Source: Candidatus Bathyarchaeota archaeon (lineage in GTDB: Archaea; Thermoproteota; Bathyarchaeia; TCS64). From it: 9,693 bases of DNA. The position numbers and the translations under genes were made by a program. The notes beneath the pieces are model-generated. The model had not been told where the DNA came from. It did not search any database and saw only the letters and a list, made by a program, of their open reading frames with translations. Location of the stretch: NCBI GenBank assembly GCA_937877765.1, contig CALGBN010000148.1:1-9693 (forward strand), written 5' to 3'. Positions 5,688-9,693 of the stretch are shown one piece after another. The stretch's first letter is position 1. The number at the start of each line of letters is the position of its first letter.

Positions 5688-5840
5688 ATGATGATCTTTC
5701 TATGCTGGTCGGAGTCTGTATGGAGTTTTACTCCAAAACATCCATGGATAGCTAACATTATTGGGATCATGGCTTTACTCGGGTTGATTTATGCCTCTTG
5801 TCGATTAATTCAAACACTTATCTACGGTGAGTCGCCTTGA
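5688..5840 (+). CDS. Possible 50-residue single-helix membrane protein
   Basis: A short open frame starts ATG ATG and encodes 50 residues. An N-terminal part (MMIFLCWSESVW) leads to a polar TPKHPW, then a clear hydrophobic helix at about residues 21-36 (IANIIGIMALLGLIYA), followed by SCRLIQTLIYGESP. One membrane helix with a positively charged residue after it suggests a small inner-membrane protein. Support comes from a TATA-like box at leaderless spacing. Its stop overlaps the end of the convergent regulator gene by 19 bp. There is no Shine-Dalgarno and I know no homologue. It could also be a chance frame in a 258-bp spacer. The second ATG (5691) fits the promoter spacing slightly better. 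Confidence 0.4.
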   Translation: MMIFLCWSESVWSFTPKHPWIANIIGIMALLGLIYASCRLIQTLIYGESP

Positions 5841-6922
5841 GTATTGATTCCTTGCTTCTTTTCTTTGTCTTGATTTTGTTTGATTTTTGATTCTATGTAG
5901 TGAAGGGATAGCTTTTTTGGGCTAAATCCTTTCAGCGAGTTGTAGGCGAGGTATCTTGCCTGTGCCTTCTCAAGTATCTTGTATGATTCTCGGTTGACAT
6001 CAATATCCCCATACAGGTCATGGAGATCAGTGTGAATGTGAAACATCAATAGGTTATACTTGGAGTGAATCGTCTTCCAGATAATGGGAATGTTCTCGTT
6101 AATCAACAACGAGTTAAGACCCGAATTCATAGGATACTCCAAATGCACCAGCATGTAAGATAACAAGTAACCCGGAGGCATGAAAAGCTCAGGGAATCTA
6201 CAAACAGGTTCTAAGAGAATCTTCTCCTTAAGCATCTGATTAACTCGTTTCTCTACTGTCCTGTTGTGTAGACCCGTAGTCTGTGTAACACGATTTCGGT
6301 TATACTTGATGCCCTTTCCGGTCAAGAGGTATCTGAGAATCGATACATCAAGCTGGTCTATGCAGTGCCCTTTAAGACATAAATCGCCTTTCCTGATGTC
6401 ACGCTCAAGAATATTGATGCCTGTACTTGGATCATATTTCAGAAGAAGCTCGTTGCTAATGTATATCGTGTTGCTATTGAAAGTGGCGTGCTCCTTCTCA
6501 ACGCCATAATCGTTTTCCAGTATATGAGGCAATACGGACAACCATTCATGGGCTTCCTTCAGGTTCCTATGAAGGGTGAAAATCAGTGTCCCATATTCTC
6601 CCTGCCGGAACTTGTAAGCAGCAATTATCTTTGGATCATCCATAATCCACTGCCTAATTCTCGGCTGACATTCAACACAGTCCGGTATATCCATGTTTGT
6701 AAGCAGCAACAAAGGATAGGCCGTGAAAAGATAATTGAATGGAAAACTGGGAGGCATAATGATATTATTCTCGATAAGCCGTTCCACACGTTCCTGAATA
6801 GTCCCCCTGTTTTTAGATAACCTGCGACCAAGTTCACTATAGTTTATAACAACAGACTCACCGGATACCAGAGACTCCATTATTCTCAGATTATCATTAT
6901 TTTCTAGAAGCTCAGACACCAT
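5822..6922 (-). CDS. Tandem winged-helix transcriptional regulator (Lrp/AsnC-like HTH units)
   Basis: A 366-residue cytoplasmic protein with an internal duplication. Unit 1 has a winged helix (about 10-57: INYSELGRRLSKNRGTIQER, VERLIENNII) followed by an alpha/beta region (62-180: SFPFNYLFTAYPLLLL, then KFRQGEYGTLIFTLHRNL). Unit 2 has a winged helix (about 190-240: DVSILRYLL, RVTQTTGLHNRTVEKRVNQM, LKEKILLEP) followed by a similar region (242-310: RFPELFMPPGYLLSYML, then HSKYNLLMFHIHTDL). The helix-turn-helix pattern 'R.TI..RV..L.E..I' is Lrp/AsnC- or ArsR-like, and the following parts may be ligand-binding. The last 30 residues are charged and Gln-rich and probably disordered. Target and ligand are unknown. 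ATG (6922) or the adjacent GTG (6919) may be used; a GAGGG motif is 2 or 5 nt upstream respectively. It is 66 bp downstream of the Nfn operon on the same strand but has its own TATA-like box. Confidence 0.7.
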   Translation of the reverse strand: MVSELLENNDNLRIMESLVSGESVVINYSELGRRLSKNRGTIQERVERLIENNIIMPPSFPFNYLFTAYPLLLLTNMDIPDCVECQPRIRQWIMDDPKIIAAYKFRQGEYGTLIFTLHRNLKEAHEWLSVLPHILENDYGVEKEHATFNSNTIYISNELLLKYDPSTGINILERDIRKGDLCLKGHCIDQLDVSILRYLLTGKGIKYNRNRVTQTTGLHNRTVEKRVNQMLKEKILLEPVCRFPELFMPPGYLLSYMLVHLEYPMNSGLNSLLINENIPIIWKTIHSKYNLLMFHIHTDLHDLYGDIDVNRESYKILEKAQARYLAYNSLKGFSPKKLSLHYIESKIKQNQDKEKKQGINTQGDSP

Positions 6923-6940
6923 ATCCCTCAGTTATTACTG

Positions 6941-6947
6941 TTTATAG
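6941..6947 (-). promoter_or_regulatory. Possible TATA box of the tandem winged-helix regulator
   Basis: The minus strand reads CTATAAA, centred 22 bp upstream of ATG 6922 and 25 bp upstream of GTG 6919. A second A/T-rich box (ATTAAAG, around 6951-6957) is an alternative that would leave room for the GAGGG site as ribosome binding site. Confidence 0.35.
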
Positions 6948-6982
6948 ATTCTTTAATACTATTCGAGAGAAGAAATGGATGA

Positions 6983-7009
6983 ATCATCCTATTGATTATT
7001 CAGGATGAT
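6983..7009. repeat. Inverted repeat across the stop codon of the Nfn-rubrerythrin gene
   Basis: ATCATCCT (6983-6990) and AGGATGAT (7002-7009) are perfect 8-bp arms with an 11-nt loop, spanning the TAG stop (6989-6991). On the minus strand a pyrimidine-rich stretch with only short T-runs follows. It may help end transcription of the operon or protect the mRNA end. Confidence 0.35.
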
Positions 7010-8824
7010 GTCATCGTATTCAGTCTCTACGAGATACTTATGGTACAACTCCTCCTTAGCGAAGGATACCAACATCTTACCAAGCTCGGTGCCCTTGAAG
7101 TTCTCAGCTAGCATCATGTAGAAGTCATGTGCAGTCTTCTCACGGTTAGCCGCGTAGATTAGTATTTCTTGGTAACTGGAGTCAGGTTTCAAAGGTACTT
7201 TTACCAAAGGATCAGTGATCTTGAGATCAACCACGTTCTTCTTGAGAGTGCTTGCTTTGATGTTATCTGGGTCTTCAAGCCCTTTGAGGAAGTACGCTCT
7301 GTGGCGTTTCTCGTCTTCAGCCATTTTACTGAGGAACTCTTTTGCACCGGGTCTTGTGGTTTTCTCGGCTGTCTCCTTGTAGAGGTTGTACGATTCTAAC
7401 TCCATCTCGGCTCCAATCTTAAGAACTTCCTCTACGCTCATTTGCTCACCCGTTTGGGAAGATAAGAACGCGTGTATCTTCTCTGCTGCCTTTCTACCCT
7501 CACCTAGAGCTTGAATAACAGTAGCTCCTCCGCTTATGCTGTCGCCTCCAGCGAAGACCTTGGGTATACTTGTCTGCATGTCATCATTAACCTGTATACC
7601 ACCCCACCGGTTTACCTCCAATCCCTCGGCTCGTGAAAGGAACAACCTGTTTGGAGAAGTTCCAATCGCCTCTATAACAGTATCAAACTCCTCGGTAAAC
7701 TCGCTGTCTGGAATAGGAACCGGACGGCGTCTTCCGGATGCGTCGGGTTCTCCTAGCTCCATCCGTTGAAGAGTGATGCTCTTTACCCACCCGTCTTCTC
7801 CGTTGAGCTTTGTGGGGTTTTCTAGCTCGTGGAAATGTATTCCTTCCTCTAGTGCGTGGTGTAGCTCCTCTGCTCTTGCCGGTGCTTCTGCCTTGGTTCT
7901 TCTGTAGAGTATGTGAGTCTCGGCTCCGTAGCGTAGTGCGCATCTTGCTGCGTCCATGGCTACGTTTCCTGCGCCGATGACAGCTACTTTTTTGCCAACA
8001 ACGATAGGGGTGTCTGATCCCTCGGGGAACAAGTATGATTTCATCAAGTTGGTTCTGATGAGGAACTCGTTAGCAGAGTAAACACCATTCAACTCTTCTC
8101 CCTTGAGGTTCATGAACCTTGGAGCGCCTGCGCCGGTCCCTACATAGATAGCGTCATATTCAGACAGTAAATTCTCGAAGCTGATGTGCTGACCGACGAT
8201 CCTGTTTAACTTGATTTCTACGCCAAGGTCTTTCAGCATATCAAGCTCAATGTTTACGATGGACTTTGGTAGCCTGAACTCGGGGATACCATACTGCAAG
8301 ACTCCACCCGCCTTATGAAGAGCCTCAAAGACCACAATATCGTATCCGAGTTTCCGTAGATCAGCTGCGCAACTGATGGCTGTGGGTCCAGAGCCGATGA
8401 TAGCCACCTTTCCGGTGTTATCCTTGATCTCAACTGGCTCCACTACACCGTTCTCGATAGCCCAGTCACCGATAAAGGACTCAAGTTTACCTATGTTAAT
8501 CGGCTGACCTGCTTTACCCAGCACACAAGCTCCTTCACACTGGGATTCCTGTGGGCAAACCCTTCCTACGATTGATGGGATTGGGCTACTTGCCTTCAGT
8601 GTATTATAAGCTGCGTGGAAATCACCTTCAGCGATCTCCTTCACAAACTTTGTAACATCAATGTTTACAGGGCAATGAGCGGAACAAGGAGAGTGAGCAC
8701 ATTGGAGGCACCTGTTTGCTTCTTGAACCGCTTCTTCTTTTGAGTAGCCGAGGGGTACTTCGTTGAAGTTTTTTACTCGTTTCTCGACCGCCTGCTCTCT
8801 CATTGGTACACGTGTTGCCGGCAT
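6989..8824 (-). CDS. nfnB: NfnB/SudA-like flavin oxidoreductase fused to a rubrerythrin-like diiron domain
   Basis: A 611-residue protein; the usual NfnB, SudA or GltD-type subunit has about 470. Residues 1-120 carry iron-sulfur ligands: C39, C42, C47 and C51 (CLQCAHSPCSAHCPVN), and C90, C96 and C100 (VCPQESQCEGAC). An FAD site, IIGSGPTAIS (142-151), has Ala for the usual last Gly. An NAD(P)H site, VIGAGNVAMD, lies at 282-291, and the second FAD contact is VFAGGDSISGGATVIQAL (423-440). Residues 464-611 form an extra ferritin-like four-helix bundle with two E..ExxH halves: E475, E505, H508 and E562, E592, H595, all six expected diiron ligands. Family knowledge: NfnAB couples NADH, NADPH and ferredoxin by flavin bifurcation; rubrerythrins reduce peroxide. 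Inference: the fusion feeds reduced nucleotide electrons to a peroxide- or oxygen-reducing site. The start shares one base with the upstream stop (TAATG), so translation is probably coupled. Confidence 0.85.
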   Translation of the reverse strand: MPATRVPMREQAVEKRVKNFNEVPLGYSKEEAVQEANRCLQCAHSPCSAHCPVNIDVTKFVKEIAEGDFHAAYNTLKASSPIPSIVGRVCPQESQCEGACVLGKAGQPINIGKLESFIGDWAIENGVVEPVEIKDNTGKVAIIGSGPTAISCAADLRKLGYDIVVFEALHKAGGVLQYGIPEFRLPKSIVNIELDMLKDLGVEIKLNRIVGQHISFENLLSEYDAIYVGTGAGAPRFMNLKGEELNGVYSANEFLIRTNLMKSYLFPEGSDTPIVVGKKVAVIGAGNVAMDAARCALRYGAETHILYRRTKAEAPARAEELHHALEEGIHFHELENPTKLNGEDGWVKSITLQRMELGEPDASGRRRPVPIPDSEFTEEFDTVIEAIGTSPNRLFLSRAEGLEVNRWGGIQVNDDMQTSIPKVFAGGDSISGGATVIQALGEGRKAAEKIHAFLSSQTGEQMSVEEVLKIGAEMELESYNLYKETAEKTTRPGAKEFLSKMAEDEKRHRAYFLKGLEDPDNIKASTLKKNVVDLKITDPLVKVPLKPDSSYQEILIYAANREKTAHDFYMMLAENFKGTELGKMLVSFAKEELYHKYLVETEYDDIILNNQ

Positions 8825-9660
8825 TACTTGTTCCTCCCTGCTAGGTAGAGGTCTTTATGTACCTTCTCGGGTGCCTTGAACATGGCAAGCCTGTTTATTA
8901 CCTCCGCAAAGTTCACCTTATGAGCGTCAAATAGAGGACCATCCACGCAGGTAAGCTTCATCTGACCATCTATGAACACTCTGCATGCTCCACACATGCC
9001 TGTACCATCCACCATTATCTGTCGGAGCACAGACATTGTTGGGATATTATAGGGTCTGGTAAGATCAGCCATCTCTTTGAGTTTCCCAATGTTGCCACAA
9101 GCGAGAGCAATATCGACCCTCTTTTCCTCAATGAGCTGTTTCAATATATCCAGATAGTGCCCTTTCTGACCATAGGAGCCGTCTTCAGTGGTGATATAGT
9201 ACTCATCACTGACTGAGCGTAGATCTTCTTCACCATAAACATCATCCTTTGTTCCGAATGACTGTATAGAGATAACATGGTTGCCGTCAACTTGGCTGAG
9301 GGCTTTACAGTATTGATAGTTCTCTGCATGGCCACATACTAAGTCACTGCACCATACAATATTCCCGTATTTTTTTATAGGGAACTCGTTTCCCTGTGGC
9401 CCAATCACCTGATAGAGTGAGTCTCCAACTTTGTAATCGTCGAGTTCAAGACTTGTCTTACCTAGTCTTTTTATGAACATCACGATGTTGCCATTTTCCG
9501 CTGATTTGACGGACATGGGGATTCTTTCCCCATTTTCATTAGTCATAAGTAGGACAAAGTGTCCTGGTTTGATCTTCTCTGCGACATGAGGTGCCTCAAC
9601 TTCAATCAAGTAGTCTGCTGAGTTCAAGTCTTCCTTTCTGACGATCTTAAAATCGGTCAT
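8824..9660 (-). CDS. nfnA: NfnA/SudB-like FAD and 2Fe-2S subunit with altered nucleotide-binding loop
   Basis: A 278-residue partner of the downstream flavoprotein, the usual length for the family. Residues 1-95 form the FAD barrel (MTDFKIVRKEDL start, KPGHFVLL, and flavin motif RIPMSV at 47-52). Residues 97-215 form the nucleotide-binding domain (YYITTEDGSYGQKG at 154-167). At 217-250 lies the 2Fe-2S site VDGTGMCGAC...C...DGPLFDAHKV, with D218, C223, C226 and C238, the Asp-plus-three-Cys pattern reported for NfnA. Odd feature: where relatives have a glycine-rich loop GGGVGIAP, this protein has WCSDLVCGHAENYQYC (103-118) with C104, C109 and C118. The later 'GP..MM' element is also changed, to CGNIGKLKEM. 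NAD(H) binding may therefore be lost or altered. The start fits the family N-terminus; no clear Shine-Dalgarno precedes it. The frame is open upstream to the window edge, and the promoter is outside. Confidence 0.85.
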   Translation of the reverse strand: MTDFKIVRKEDLNSADYLIEVEAPHVAEKIKPGHFVLLMTNENGERIPMSVKSAENGNIVMFIKRLGKTSLELDDYKVGDSLYQVIGPQGNEFPIKKYGNIVWCSDLVCGHAENYQYCKALSQVDGNHVISIQSFGTKDDVYGEEDLRSVSDEYYITTEDGSYGQKGHYLDILKQLIEEKRVDIALACGNIGKLKEMADLTRPYNIPTMSVLRQIMVDGTGMCGACRVFIDGQMKLTCVDGPLFDAHKVNFAEVINRLAMFKAPEKVHKDLYLAGRNK

Positions 9661-9693
9661 TTCATTGGAGATTTCGGTGACATTGTTTAAGGA

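Noticed and set aside
6488..6820. 110-residue plus-strand open frame inside the winged-helix regulator
   Set aside because: It is antisense to a well-supported gene, has no recognisable domain and no promoter or ribosome binding site of its own.
7683..7943. 86-residue arginine-rich open frame in another frame of the Nfn-like gene
   Set aside because: Its composition is the shadow of the conserved flavoprotein sequence in the other frame; it shows no domain.
6989..8824. Glutamate synthase small subunit (GltD)
   Set aside because: The core is homologous, but the translationally coupled NfnA/SudB-like partner and the absence of a large glutamate synthase subunit favour an Nfn/SudAB-type enzyme.

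Overview
The window looks like a piece of an archaeal chromosome. A TATA-like box lies about 23-30 bp upstream of several start codons, some of which have no ribosome binding site and look leaderless. The probable terminators are T-runs. The tRNA gene, a C2H2 zinc-finger protein with a lysine-rich tail, a V4R-domain protein and an RHH regulator of a type I associate with archaea all fit. The eukaryote-like character of the SMC cluster makes an Asgard-type or related archaeon possible, but this is inference; nothing here fixes the lineage.

Layout. (1) 1-2745, plus strand: a tight three-gene operon. It holds the C-terminal half of an SMC ATPase whose head motifs resemble eukaryotic Smc5/Smc6, a protein whose N-terminus resembles ScpA-type kleisins, and a tandem winged-helix protein resembling the KITE proteins Nse3/MAGE and Nse1. 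Together they look like a complete SMC-kleisin-KITE complex of Smc5/6 type, the most notable content of the window. (2) 2737-3833: a V4R-domain protein (minus) divergent from a C2H2 zinc-finger protein (plus); the zinc-finger promoter carries an 18-bp tandem repeat. (3) 3924-3998: tRNA-Thr(UGU), minus strand. (4) 4092-5840, plus strand: a membrane-anchored, probably extracytoplasmic protein, an RHH regulator with an inverted repeat just upstream, and a possible 50-residue one-helix membrane protein not previously delimited. (5) 5822-6922, minus: a regulator built from two copies of a winged-helix plus sensor-like unit. (6) 6989-9660, minus: a two-gene operon for an Nfn/SudAB-type flavin oxidoreductase. 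The large subunit is fused to a rubrerythrin-like diiron domain, and the small subunit has lost its expected glycine-rich nucleotide-binding loop.

How the genes work together. The SMC operon should encode one chromosome-organising or DNA-repair complex. The Nfn-like pair should form one flavin/iron-sulfur heterodimer; the fused diiron domain suggests a link to peroxide or oxygen detoxification. The genes in between are mostly single transcription units for regulators and sensors. No gene-free stretch exceeds 300 bases. I see no CRISPR array, insertion sequence or integrase.
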